From: Roseovarius gahaiensis
GTDB taxonomy: Bacteria > Pseudomonadota > Alphaproteobacteria > Rhodobacterales > Rhodobacteraceae
Direction of reading: 5' to 3'
Assembly: GCF_011601345.1 (NCBI RefSeq)
Contig: NZ_JAAORB010000013.1
Span: 1 to 64,000 of the forward strand
DNA: 64,000 nt
This document shows, piece by piece, positions 43,103-52,300 of this stretch. A program made the position numbers and the translations under genes. The notes under the pieces are model-generated. The model was not told the DNA's origin, searched no databases, and worked only from the letters and a program-made list of their open reading frames with translations. How positions within the stretch are numbered: position 1 is the first letter of the stretch; each line of letters begins with the position of its first letter.

Positions 43103-43570
43103 ATGTATGTCAAAGCCGAGGGCGACACCGTCGTCCGCTATCCCTATAGTCTCAGCACTCTCGCTCAGGACCATCCGCAGGTCAGCTTTCCGCGCGCCTT
43201 CAGCGCAGAGATGCTGGCGGGGTTCGGGGTGTACCCAGTCGAGGAAGCCCCCGCGCCAGACCATGATCCCGTCACGCAAAATGCCGTCCTGCGTCAGGCT
43301 CCTGAGCGGATTGCCGGGGCCTGGACCCTCTACTGGGACGTCACGGCCAAGACCAAGGTCGAAGCTCAGCATTACCGCGACCGCACAGCCGCCGAGCAGC
43401 GAGCCGCGCGCGACGCGGCCCTGTCTGCCTGCGACTGGGTCATCGTCAAACATCTCGAGGCCGGCAGTCCTGTCCCGGACGCCTGGGTCGAATACCGTCA
43501 GGCCCTGCGGGATCTGCCCGCACAGCCAGGATTTCCCTTTACACTCACCTGGCCTGTAGAGCCGGAGTAA
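43103..43570 (+). CDS. Tail fibre assembly-like protein
   Basis: A 155-residue protein with the C-terminal motif EYRQALRDLPAQPGFPFTLT, the common ending of tail fibre assembly chaperones. The helical middle (AEQRAARDAALSACDW) fits too. Such proteins help fold fibres; the adjacent fibre genes are the likely clients. Confidence 0.7.
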   Translation: MYVKAEGDTVVRYPYSLSTLAQDHPQVSFPRAFSAEMLAGFGVYPVEEAPAPDHDPVTQNAVLRQAPERIAGAWTLYWDVTAKTKVEAQHYRDRTAAEQRAARDAALSACDWVIVKHLEAGSPVPDAWVEYRQALRDLPAQPGFPFTLTWPVEPE

Positions 43571-43576
43571 CCCCCC

Positions 43577-46105
43577 ATGCTTGGCCTCGCCCCAATTGCC
43601 GCAGCACCGCTTGCCGATGACAAAAAGCCCTTGCTGCGCATTCAGGTCAGCACACTTGGGGCTGTCGCACTCGAGGGGACATCACAGGCCCGTGCGAGCA
43701 CGGATGGCGTGTCGCTTGTGGTCACGTCACCGCTTCGTGGGGCAGCGGGAACCTTCAGCAAAATCAACGCGCACAGCGCGGGTGGTTTTGACATGGCAGG
43801 TCACGCGGCGGCCATTGGGCCACTCAAAGTCGTCGCAGCGGAGGGTTTCGCGGTCGTCACAGGCGCGACGGCCGGTCTTGAGACGCGCGTGGCGAGCGAT
43901 GGCTCCATCGCTCTCGCCGCACAAGGTGATGCTCGCGCCCGCAGCTTCGGCGTGGTCTTGTCAGGTTTGGAGTTGCGCGGTGCCGCGGCGGCAAAGGGTA
44001 CGACGGCTGCCAGCGGGTTGGGCTTTGTCGATATGTCGGGGCGCGCAGGTGGCGAGGGTATCCTACAAACGAGTGCCGCTGGTTCTATCACGCTTGCGCG
44101 CCAGCTTGCGGCGGAGGGCGGCGTCGAAGGGGCTGCCGCACGCAAAATGGGCCTCGGTGGCACAACCGAGGGTGTCGCCCAAACGCGCGGGGTCGGCACG
44201 GCCAGTGTCACACTGACTGGGCTTGGCTTGGCAAGCGCAGTCTCGGACGCTGCGGCTTACGGCGCAATGGATCTGGGTGGGTCCGGCCAAGGAAAAACCG
44301 CTAGTACAGGCCGAGCCACGTCCTTTGGGCCAGCACTCTCCGGCTTTGCAATTGGCACCACGCTTGAAGCGCGCTTTGCCCAAGGCTTCGGTCGCATCGG
44401 CTTGGACGTCACTGCCAGCGCGGCTGGAATAGCGAACGCAATCACCAATGTCTCTCTCACGGCCAGCCAGGAGGTGGTCGGGAGCCTAAACACGCGCAGC
44501 ACGATCGTCGGTGGGCTGTCGCTTGTGCGGGACCTGGAGGCCAGCCTGCAGGCCTCCGGACAAGCTGATCGGCAGATCGGTCTTGCTGGGGCAACCAGCG
44601 CAGGCACAGCCGCTGCGGCGGATGCGCAGGAAATCAGGTTGGAGGTCTCAGGGGCGTCAGAGGCGCAAGGCCTCAGCGTCGCAACAGCCCGCCTTGAGCT
44701 GACGCTGTCCGGAACAACACAACTCGCAAGAGACGTTTTTGGCAACGCCAAAACCACCTTCGAATGGGCCGGGGCCTGTGGTGCGACCACAGGCACCCGC
44801 GCCGTTGCCAAGGCAGAGACGTCACTGCAAGGGGAAAGTTTCAGCGCAAACAGCATATATGCCGTTGCAAGCAATCCTTTGGGGATTTTCGGTCACTTTG
44901 CTGTGGATGTTGGCCAAGTCGCAAAGACGACAAGCCAGTTCACCATGTCTGGCGGCGCCAAGGGCGGCATCGCGTCTCTTGGCCAAGGACGCGGGGCCCT
45001 CGATGTGGCGCGGCACTTCGCGGGCGACGTGGATGTTCTCGGTGACAGCACCCGTCAAATCAGCTTCCGAGCTGCAGCGTCTGCGCGGACCACGAGCACA
45101 GGTGAAACGTCAAATTCTGTCCTCGAGGTCACGGGATGGGGCGTGACCCGCGCCACGGCCGCAGCCGAGGCCGCGGCAAGCATGACGTTGCGCGGCCACG
45201 CCCAATCCCGGGTGACCGGCGTTGCTACCATTGCGACGACACTTGCCTGGAGCATCCGGTCTGAGGCTACGGCACCGCCATCAGCGCAAATCCGTGGCGC
45301 GCTCTCCCTTGCAGGGGCAGGTCAGGCAGAAGCCGTCGCCAGAGGCGCGGCGCGTGCCGCAGGTCTGCCTCTCAATGCGTTGTCAGAAGGCAAGACAGCG
45401 CTGGCGGCAGATCTGGCCACGGACCTTGGTCTCCGCGGTGAAACGCGTGCACGGCTTGTCACCAGAGCCCAAGGGACGGGGCGATTCAAGGTCGCGCGCG
45501 CCAGTGGTGCTGACGTCCAGGTTGCCAGTGATGTCGCACGCGTGCTGTCCTTCATGGGGGTTGCCGAAGGGGCAACCGCAGCGCAGGGAACCAGCGCAGA
45601 AGGAATGGCATCTCTTCAAGGAGGTGCGACCGCAAAAAACCAACTGCATGTCCGATCGCCTTATGCAGCTAGCATAGCCTTGCCTGGGCTTGCGCAGAGC
45701 AACACCGGAACGCAGGGAAAGGGCGCAAGCGAATTTGGCGTCGCCCGGGTGGGGTTGGGCGAGGTCCTGCTGACAGGCACAGCCTTGCGGGGCATGCCCT
45801 TACTCGGGGCGTCCGCCGCCCGCATCACCGCTTTGGCCGCGGCGAATTCGATATTCGCACCCGGTCTCACCGCGTCCGCCGACAATGTCATTCAGTTGGA
45901 CTTCACGGCCGAAGCCATTGCGGCAGACGTTCGCGCCGCTGGGTCAAGTCTGGCGGAAGCTCCGGAGGTCCGCGCGCTGTGGGATTTGGGTGCAACTTCG
46001 ATCGCCTATCGGGCACCACCCGCGCTGCGCCGCGCCGAGCCCCCAAAATATGGGCTGAGCGGGCGGCTCTCCCCCAGCAATTCCGGCCGCATACTGAGAG
46101 GCTAA
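43577..46105 (+). CDS. Large Ala/Gly/Thr-rich repetitive protein, probable fibre
   Basis: An 842-residue protein of low complexity, dominated by Ala, Gly, Thr, Ser and Val, with loosely repeated units of about 40-55 residues (for example blocks around GTTAASGLG, GVAQTRGVG and GATSAGTAA). It has no cysteine-rich or membrane region. The last 60 residues differ (LWDLGATSIAYRAPPALRRA). It lies after a fibre assembly gene, so a long repetitive fibre or adhesin is the best guess. I recognise no family. Confidence 0.55.
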   Translation: MLGLAPIAAAPLADDKKPLLRIQVSTLGAVALEGTSQARASTDGVSLVVTSPLRGAAGTFSKINAHSAGGFDMAGHAAAIGPLKVVAAEGFAVVTGATAGLETRVASDGSIALAAQGDARARSFGVVLSGLELRGAAAAKGTTAASGLGFVDMSGRAGGEGILQTSAAGSITLARQLAAEGGVEGAAARKMGLGGTTEGVAQTRGVGTASVTLTGLGLASAVSDAAAYGAMDLGGSGQGKTASTGRATSFGPALSGFAIGTTLEARFAQGFGRIGLDVTASAAGIANAITNVSLTASQEVVGSLNTRSTIVGGLSLVRDLEASLQASGQADRQIGLAGATSAGTAAAADAQEIRLEVSGASEAQGLSVATARLELTLSGTTQLARDVFGNAKTTFEWAGACGATTGTRAVAKAETSLQGESFSANSIYAVASNPLGIFGHFAVDVGQVAKTTSQFTMSGGAKGGIASLGQGRGALDVARHFAGDVDVLGDSTRQISFRAAASARTTSTGETSNSVLEVTGWGVTRATAAAEAAASMTLRGHAQSRVTGVATIATTLAWSIRSEATAPPSAQIRGALSLAGAGQAEAVARGAARAAGLPLNALSEGKTALAADLATDLGLRGETRARLVTRAQGTGRFKVARASGADVQVASDVARVLSFMGVAEGATAAQGTSAEGMASLQGGATAKNQLHVRSPYAASIALPGLAQSNTGTQGKGASEFGVARVGLGEVLLTGTALRGMPLLGASAARITALAAANSIFAPGLTASADNVIQLDFTAEAIAADVRAAGSSLAEAPEVRALWDLGATSIAYRAPPALRRAEPPKYGLSGRLSPSNSGRILRG

Positions 46106-46111
46106 AGCCAC

Positions 46112-46441
46112 ATGCTCAAGTTCACGATCAAGCGCGGGGATACATCGCCTGCGCTGCGCTTTGCATTGCTCCCTGACAGCGTTTCGCTTGCCGGCGCTGC
46201 AGTGCGCTTCCAAATGCGAGCGCGCGGCGGCGACACGCTGATTGATCGGCCGGCGGACATCCAGAACCTCTTCGAGCCTGCGGTCGTGGCCCATCTCTGG
46301 GCACAAGGCGATACCGAGACGACCGGACGCTACGAGGCGGAGTTCCGCGTGACCTATCTCGACGGCAGCACAGAGACCTTTCCCAATCTCGGCTTCATCG
46401 AAGTCTTCGTGACCGAGGATGTGCCCGGGCTGTCCGGCTGA
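46112..46441 (+). CDS. Small Ig-like baseplate protein (BppU N-terminal-like)
   Basis: A 109-residue protein. The start LKFTIKRGDTSPALRFALLP and the flow VRFQMRARGGDTLIDRPADI resemble the N-terminal domain of BppU-type baseplate proteins. The C-terminus is acidic. Likely an attachment module for the preceding repetitive protein. Assignment is tentative. Confidence 0.6.
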   Translation: MLKFTIKRGDTSPALRFALLPDSVSLAGAAVRFQMRARGGDTLIDRPADIQNLFEPAVVAHLWAQGDTETTGRYEAEFRVTYLDGSTETFPNLGFIEVFVTEDVPGLSG

Positions 46442-46490
46442 AACGCGCCCAAAAAACTTCTAAATCGCAAAAAACGAAGGAGGCTCTCCG

Positions 46491-46805
46491 ATGGAAATCG
46501 AGCTCTGGACCCTATTCGATGCCCTTATGAAATGGGTTATCATCCCCATCGCCGCGGTGCTTTGGGTCCACAACCAGAAGATTGGCGGTCATGAAAAGGA
46601 AGTCCTGCGCATCATGACGCTACTGAGCGAGCGTAAGGACCAGCGCGATGAGGACCGTGCCGAGCTGAAAGAGGCCCTGCGCGATCTGCGCGCGGCCATC
46701 CTCAGGCTTGATGAGCGGCTCGCGGATTTTGCCCTGGCCCAATCCGTGCAAGGCGCCAGCGGTCGTGTTGATCCCAGCAGCGCCGGACGGCGAAACGACA
46801 GCTAA
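46491..46805 (+). CDS. Membrane-anchored coiled-coil protein, possible holin-like or exclusion protein
   Basis: A 104-residue protein with one N-terminal membrane segment (WVIIPIAAVLWVH, about 14-26) and a long charged coiled coil (ERKDQRDEDRAELKEALRDL). It lies between the fibre and lysis genes with GGAGG upstream. A holin would usually have more than one membrane segment, so a single-pass holin or an unrelated anchor are both possible. Confidence 0.6.
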   Translation: MEIELWTLFDALMKWVIIPIAAVLWVHNQKIGGHEKEVLRIMTLLSERKDQRDEDRAELKEALRDLRAAILRLDERLADFALAQSVQGASGRVDPSSAGRRNDS

Positions 46806-46850
46806 CCGCTGCTAGCCCTCCCCCCGAAAACCCGATCCCCACCCCCCGTC

Positions 46851-46869
46851 ACCGACGTGGCGGTTTTTT
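46851..46869 (+). terminator. Weak intrinsic terminator before the lysis genes
   Basis: ACCG (46851-46854) pairs with CGGT (46861-46864) around a six-base loop and is followed by TTTTTT. A four-pair stem is short, so this is a weak site; it may only pause transcription. Confidence 0.35.
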
Positions 46870-46888
46870 GCATGCCATGGAGTCCCCA

Positions 46889-47569
46889 ATGCTTGATACA
46901 ATCCAAACCTATCGCCACTGGCGCGATGTGCCTCAGCGCAATTGGCGCTGGCAGAACTTCAGCCCCGCCGAGATCGCTTGCCGCGGCACGGGGCAATTGA
47001 AGCTCCATCCCGAGGCGCTCGATAAGCTGCAGGCCCTGCGCGATCGGCTGGGCAAGCCGCTGATCGTCCGCTCGGCCTATCGCAGCCCGGAACACAATCG
47101 TGCCGTGGGTGGTGCAACTAGATCCAAACATATGGATGGCACCGCCTTTGATATCGAGATGAGCAACCACGATCCCGTGGTGTTCGAGGGGGCGGCGCGT
47201 GAGGTTGGGTTCCTAGGAATTGGCTATTATCCGCGCTCCGGCTTCATGCATATCGATCTGGGGCCCGCGCGCAGCTGGGGTGAGAAGTTCCCGGTCCGGG
47301 CCGTCTCTTTTGCGCCGGAAACGTCGCCCGCGCGGGAGGTGCTGGCCGCAAGCCGGACGCTGAGGGGCGCAGGGGCAGCCGGCGCCGCCACCATGGGCGC
47401 GGCCGGCACCGAAGTGGCGCAGGAGGTACTAGCCGAGGCGCAAGGCGCCGTCCTGCCGCTCGTGCCTTATCTCGACAGCCTACGTTGGCTGTTCATTGCT
47501 TTGGCCTTGGCCGGAATTGCGGTGGCCGTCTACGCCAGGCTCGATGACTGGCGAAAAGGACTGCGCTGA
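46889..47569 (+). CDS. M15-family endolysin with C-terminal membrane anchor
   Basis: A 226-residue protein. The peptidase M15 pattern is clear: SAYRSPEHNRAVGGATRSKH (zinc His in SKHMDGTAFDIEM) and the second site GFMHIDLGPARSWG. This is the D-Ala-D-Ala carboxypeptidase-like fold used by many phage lysins. Unusually, a hydrophobic segment (WLFIALALAGIAVAVYA, about 199-215) ends the protein, so it may be membrane-tethered. I start it at ATG 46889, with GGAG upstream. Confidence 0.85.
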   Translation: MLDTIQTYRHWRDVPQRNWRWQNFSPAEIACRGTGQLKLHPEALDKLQALRDRLGKPLIVRSAYRSPEHNRAVGGATRSKHMDGTAFDIEMSNHDPVVFEGAAREVGFLGIGYYPRSGFMHIDLGPARSWGEKFPVRAVSFAPETSPAREVLAASRTLRGAGAAGAATMGAAGTEVAQEVLAEAQGAVLPLVPYLDSLRWLFIALALAGIAVAVYARLDDWRKGLR

Positions 47570-47826
47570 TGTGGGGCGGTTTCTTCTCTGGCATCCTCAC
47601 ACGGACATGGGCGCGGCGAGCGGCTGGTCTTGCGCTCGCCATGCTCACCATCATCCTGTTTCTGTTCAACCTCCGCCGTGCAGGTGAGCGCGCGGGCCGC
47701 GCTGCCGAGCGGTTCGAAAACCTGGAGCGTACCCATGCCATCCAACGCCAGATGCTGGACGCTGCTAGCCGCCGCCCTCGCAACCGCGATGATCTTCTTG
47801 AACGGTTGCGCGAGGGTGGGTTTTGA
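47569..47826 (+). CDS. Rz-like inner-membrane spanin
   Basis: An 85-residue protein: a membrane segment (LALAMLTIILFLFNL, about 20-34) then a charged coiled coil (AGRAAERFENLERTHAIQRQ). Its start overlaps the endolysin stop as TGATG. An out-of-frame lipoprotein gene begins inside it, the classic nested Rz/Rz1 layout. It is short for Rz but plausible. It links inner and outer membranes at lysis. Confidence 0.75.
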   Translation: MWGGFFSGILTRTWARRAAGLALAMLTIILFLFNLRRAGERAGRAAERFENLERTHAIQRQMLDAASRRPRNRDDLLERLREGGF

Positions 47827-47989
47827 AGCGCAGGTGGCCTGCCCGCCGATGGTGCAATATAGCAAGGCCGAACAGGCGCAGGTCGCCGAGGAAGTTGCCG
47901 CGCTGCCAGAGAATGCGCTGATCGTGGACTGGTTGGCGGACTATGCGGTGCTCAGGGCGCAGTTAAGGGTGTGTCAATCAAACCGATAG
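47735..47989 (+). CDS. Rz1-like outer-membrane spanin lipoprotein
   Basis: An 84-residue lipoprotein. The signal segment ends in the lipobox LNGC (cysteine near residue 25), and a helix follows (YSKAEQAQVAEEVAALPENA). It starts in another frame within the Rz-like gene and extends 163 bases beyond it. Together the two genes form the spanin pair. Low proline content differs from lambda Rz1. Confidence 0.75.
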   Translation: MPSNARCWTLLAAALATAMIFLNGCARVGFEAQVACPPMVQYSKAEQAQVAEEVAALPENALIVDWLADYAVLRAQLRVCQSNR

Positions 47990-48011
47990 CAGATCACGCA
48001 GCAAAGACATC

Positions 48012-48545
48012 TCATCTCGTCTCGCGAAATCCACGCACAAACCCAACAACCATATCCCAAAAGACCATGACCGGCAGGAAGATCAACCAAAACAAAAACA
48101 CGGCAAGACGAAAACCAAACGTGACCAGCCAGACTGCCACCATGATCGCCATAAAAATCAGCTGAAGCTGAGCCGCCTTCTTGCCCCGCAGTTGAACACC
48201 CGCGAACTTAAAAGACGAGTATTGCGGCTTCAGAAAATTAAAAGTGCCAGCCTTGTTCTTCACAGATGCGCTGACACCTGTCTTCGACAGATTCAAACCG
48301 AAAGGACCCGCCCGCCAGCGTCCGATTAGCTGGAACCGCCCGTTTTGAAGAGCGACACGCGTGCCATTTGCAATCCGTGTCGATGTCCGCAAACCCTTTG
48401 ACGTATTTGCCGTCAAGTTCACACGCCCAAGTTTTTTCTCGGCGCGAGCAGACACACCACCAGTGCGAGACGCCCGCGTATACTTGCCGCGGTGTTCTAC
48501 ACGGACCTGTTTTCCGTCTTCGTCTTTTTTGCCGAGGCCGAACAC
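48012..48545 (-). CDS. Membrane protein of unknown function at the prophage end
   Basis: A 177-residue protein. The basic, glycine-rich N-terminal 100 residues (AEKKLGRVNLTANTSKGLRT) contain phrases like LNLSKTGVSASVKNKAGTFN, close to the DUF4236 style. Two membrane segments follow (LIFMAIMVAVWLVTFGFRL and VFLFWLIFLPVMVFWDMVV). It faces the lysis genes and is probably a moron expressed from the lysogen. The function is unknown. Confidence 0.65.
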   Translation of the reverse strand: MFGLGKKDEDGKQVRVEHRGKYTRASRTGGVSARAEKKLGRVNLTANTSKGLRTSTRIANGTRVALQNGRFQLIGRWRAGPFGLNLSKTGVSASVKNKAGTFNFLKPQYSSFKFAGVQLRGKKAAQLQLIFMAIMVAVWLVTFGFRLAVFLFWLIFLPVMVFWDMVVGFVRGFRETR

Positions 48546-48665
48546 TGAAAAGCGAGCCTTCTATGGATATCAAGGTGGTCACGTTGCACTGAACACCTTG
48601 AAGTGGTGCTTGGAAAATCCGCTGCGGAACGTGACATGTCAACGCCTGTCTGACAGGATAACCGT

Positions 48666-49064
48666 ATGAGCAGACACCTGATCGCTTTGGCACTTGTCGG
48701 CCTAACCTCGCCCGCCGTCGCGTCAGGCGCGTGCTTTATGGCCGTAAATGGGCAGGTCTACCACGAAGGCGCATGTGAGCTGGCGGTCGATGGTGACGAT
48801 GTTTGGCACATTAGACAGTGTACCGACGATGGATCATCCGGTTACTGGGTGCATCTTGTCTTGCAGTCGGACACCAAAGCCACAGGCCATTGGAATAAAT
48901 ACTATGGCGCCAGCCATGCCCACGCGCCTCTCGGCGAGCTGGCCCTCGATGGCACGTGCTGGTCAAACGATGGTGCCTCGATATGTTTCGACACGCCACT
49001 TGAGCAGATCGCGTCCCAGCGAGAATCTGCAGGCGTCGAGCTTCGGGTGATTAGCCCTTGTTAG
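48666..49064 (+). CDS. Small secreted protein
   Basis: A 132-residue protein with a Sec signal peptide (SRHLIALALVGLTSPAVASG, cleavage after about residue 20) and six cysteines in the mature part (GACFMAVNG, HEGACELAV, RQCTDD, GTCWSND, SICFDT, SPC). Probably periplasmic or secreted. Its 3' end overlaps the antisense DUF4236 remnant by about 100 bases. A lysogenic conversion role is possible but not shown. Confidence 0.65.
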   Translation: MSRHLIALALVGLTSPAVASGACFMAVNGQVYHEGACELAVDGDDVWHIRQCTDDGSSGYWVHLVLQSDTKATGHWNKYYGASHAHAPLGELALDGTCWSNDGASICFDTPLEQIASQRESAGVELRVISPC

Positions 49065-49235
49065 ACCTGCTGGCTTAAGGACACCCTGATTGCTGCCGGC
49101 CGTCGCCCGATTGCCGCGCGGGCTGATGGTGTATTTCGCACCCTGCGGCCCAAAAGACAGCGAAGCCGTCGACTTCGACAAGTTCAGGGTCACGCCCGGG
49201 GCAAGGCGGATGCGGCGCCAGAAGCGGAAGGCCAT
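48963..49235 (-). pseudogene. Truncated DUF4236 protein
   Basis: The first 46 residues match DUF4236 well (FRFWRRIRLAPGVTLNLSKS, SLSFGPQGAKYTISPRGNRA). The family then continues with a phrase like PGTGLSYT, but here the sequence changes to unrelated residues that run antisense through the secreted protein gene. This looks like a gene cut at about 49095 whose frame reads on by chance. Confidence 0.65.
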
Positions 49236-49325
49236 GATTTAGCTGTCTTTCTGAATCAAAAGTCGGCGTTTCGCTGGATGCTTTCAAATGGCCAAGAAAA
49301 GCCGGGCTCGTTTCTCAGTCCTAAA

Positions 49326-52300
49326 TTACTGATCGTGAACGCTAAGCTCTTCACCTCGCTTTAGAATTTCGTAGATGACCCCCTCCAAGACAGGCAGGGC
49401 CTGCCGATCTTTGCTGAGGAGAAGCGTCGCGAGCGCGCTATGCGAGGACATGGCGCGAACCACGGCTGCCTGGACGGCGCCGGGCAGGTTCCCCTTCATC
49501 GCCTGATCTTTGCTGTTCTTGTCGATCTGGGCCATTACAACCGGGTTCTCGCGCGTGATCGCGGCGACCTGGTTCACGAACGCGACCTGGTCCTCGAGCG
49601 GGGTCGCTTCGCCGAATAGGCTGTTCAGCTGCTCAATCAGTTCCTGCATGTAGACTGGCAACGCGCCGGGCCGTGACCCGCCACCGCCGCCTTTCACCGG
49701 ATCGAGCGTCGGCGGCTCATCGTGCTCGCCTTCGGAGGTCGTTTCACGCTCTGCGATATCATATCCGGTCAGCGCGATCCCGTGCAGGTCGATTTCAGTG
49801 GGCGGCACCCCATCCAGCCGGTTAGCTAGCAGCTTCGAGAAGGCGGCGAAGGTTTCCAGGTCCGGATCCCCGAGGTCGACCAGCTGGGCGATATAGGCAT
49901 ATAGTCGGCCGAACCGGGACAAGCCGGACTTGAAGTCGGTAAGCCCAGCGATCGCCGCCTCGACCTGCTCGCGTTCGTGGTCGGCGCGCTTCATCCCGTC
50001 CTCGTTCCCGGCGTTCTTCGCGCGCTGCCACGCGTCTTCCGCCGCGGTGGCGCGCTCCCGGAGTTCGGACAGGCGCCGATTGTAGGCGTCGGTCGGCTCT
50101 TGGGTCGCGGCGTACATCGCCTTGTGCGCCGCCTCATCGTCCTTCCCGGTCGCCGCCGCCGTAGCGGTCCGGAAGCGGGCGCTCTGGAAGTCGCGAACGT
50201 GGGTCTCGTCATAGACCCCCTGATCGTCGAGAAACTCTTTCAGGTCGTAGATGACGTTGAGGTCCTGCACCTCCTCGATCCTTGCGCCCCGGTCATACCG
50301 AGCGAAGGCGGCCCTGACCGCGTCCGGGTCGTTGACGAAATCTATGATGAAGGTCTGGTCCTTCCCCGGGAAGGTCCGGTTCAGGCGGGAGAAGGTCTGG
50401 ACGATCTCGACCGCGTTCGCGATCTTCTTGTCCACGTACATCGCTACCAGCTTGGGCTGGTCGAACCCGGTCTGGAACTTATTCGCCACCAGCATCACAC
50501 GGTATTCGGGACGGTCGAAGACGTGGCGCAGGTCCTTGCCGCCCGCGTCCGGGTTCATGTTCGCCTCGGTGAACTCGGCGTCCTCCTCGACGACGAAAGC
50601 GTCCCCCTCGAGCAGGTCGTCGTTCGGGTGCATCACCTCGCGTCCGGTCAGCTTGCCCGAGAAGGCTACGAGGGCCCGGATGTTTTGGTATTCAGGGTTC
50701 GCCGCGATGTAGGCGTCGAACGCGCGCTTGTACCGGACCGCGGAGGCCCGGGAGCTGGTCACCACCATCGCCTTCGCTTTCCCGTCCAGGAGATGGGCGA
50801 CGTTTCTCGAGAAGTGCTCGATGATGAACCGGACCTTCTGGGTGACGTTGGTCGGGTGGAGCGTCATCCATTTCGCCAGCGCCCGCTTGGCCGCCTTCCC
50901 GTCGACACGCTTCTCCTCGACGATCTCCTGTCCGAGGTTGAAGGCGGTCTTGTAGGGGACGTAGCCGCGCAGAACGTCGAGGATGAACTCCTCCTCGATC
51001 GCCTGACGCATCTCGTACTTGTGAAATGAGACCGGAAGGTTGTCGTCCGAAGCGGGCCTGGTCGGGTCGCCCAGGCGCCCGAAGAGCATCATGGTCGAGT
51101 GCTTCGGGGTCGCGGTGAAGGCGAAATGGGAGACGTTCGACGGGCGCTTCCGGGCCCGCTGGATTTCCAGCAGGATATCTTCGACCGTCATCTCCTCTGC
51201 GTCCTTCCGAGCCGACAAGGCGAGCGTCGCCTGGAGCTTCGAGGCGGTGTTCCCGGTCTGCGAGTTGTGTGCTTCGTCGATGATCACCGCGAAGTTCCGG
51301 TCGCGCAGGGAGTTCTCAGTCAGGATCGCTTCCATCGCGAAAGGGAAGGTCTGGATCGTCACCACGATGATCGGCGTGCCCTTCAGCATCGCCTCGCTCA
51401 ACTGCTCGCTCTTCGACTTCGACGAAGTCTCCCGGTCGATCGCCGCGATCAGTCCCTTCTGGTGGTCGATCTGCTGAACCGCGTCCTGCAGCTGGCCGTC
51501 CAGGACGTTCCGGTCGGTGACGATGATCACCGTATCGAAGATGGGCGTCCCGTCGTCGCGGCGCAGTTTCACCAGGTCATGGGCGGTCCAGGCAATCGTC
51601 GAGGTCTTGCCCGAGCCCGCGCTGTGTTCGCAGAGGTAGGGGAAGCCAGGGCCCTGTTCCTTGGCGTCCGCGATCATCTTGTTGACCGCGTCGAACTGGT
51701 GAAACCGGGGGAAGATCAGCGTCTCCTTGACCGTCCAGTTCCCCTTCAGATCCACGACATCCTTCTTCTCGACATAGACGAAGCTGTGGAAGATCCGCAG
51801 GAAGGCGTCGGGGTGGCATATCTCTTCCCAGAAATAGGCGACCGGATATTCCCCGTCCGCGCGCGGCGGGTTCCCCGCGCGGCCCTCGTTGCCCTTGTTG
51901 AAGGGCAGGAAGACGGTGTCCTCCCCGGCGAGCCTGGTGGTCATCCAGATCTCGCTGTCGGACATCGCGAAATGGACCACGGCCCCGCGCTTGAAGGTCA
52001 GCAGCGGATGCTTGCGCTTAGTGACTGGGTCCACGGGCAGGCGGTCACGGCGGTACTGCGCCTTGGCGTGCTCGATCGATTGGGTGAAGTCGGTCTTCAG
52101 CTCGACGGTGGCGAGCGGCAGGCCGTTCAGGAACAGGCCGAGGTCGAGCGCGAGCTCGCGCCCGGGGTGGTACTTCAGCTGCGGCACGACCCGGAGCCGG
52201 TTCGACGCGTAGCGGTGCAGGACTGCGTCGTTGCGCCGATCCTCGGGCGCGGCTTCGGACAGGTCGAGGTGACCCGCCCCGGCAATCGAGAACCCGCGCC

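Noticed and set aside
48238-48693. 151-codon minus-strand frame near the lysis genes
   Set aside because: It overlaps the better-supported membrane protein gene at 48012-48545 in another frame and has no recognisable features.
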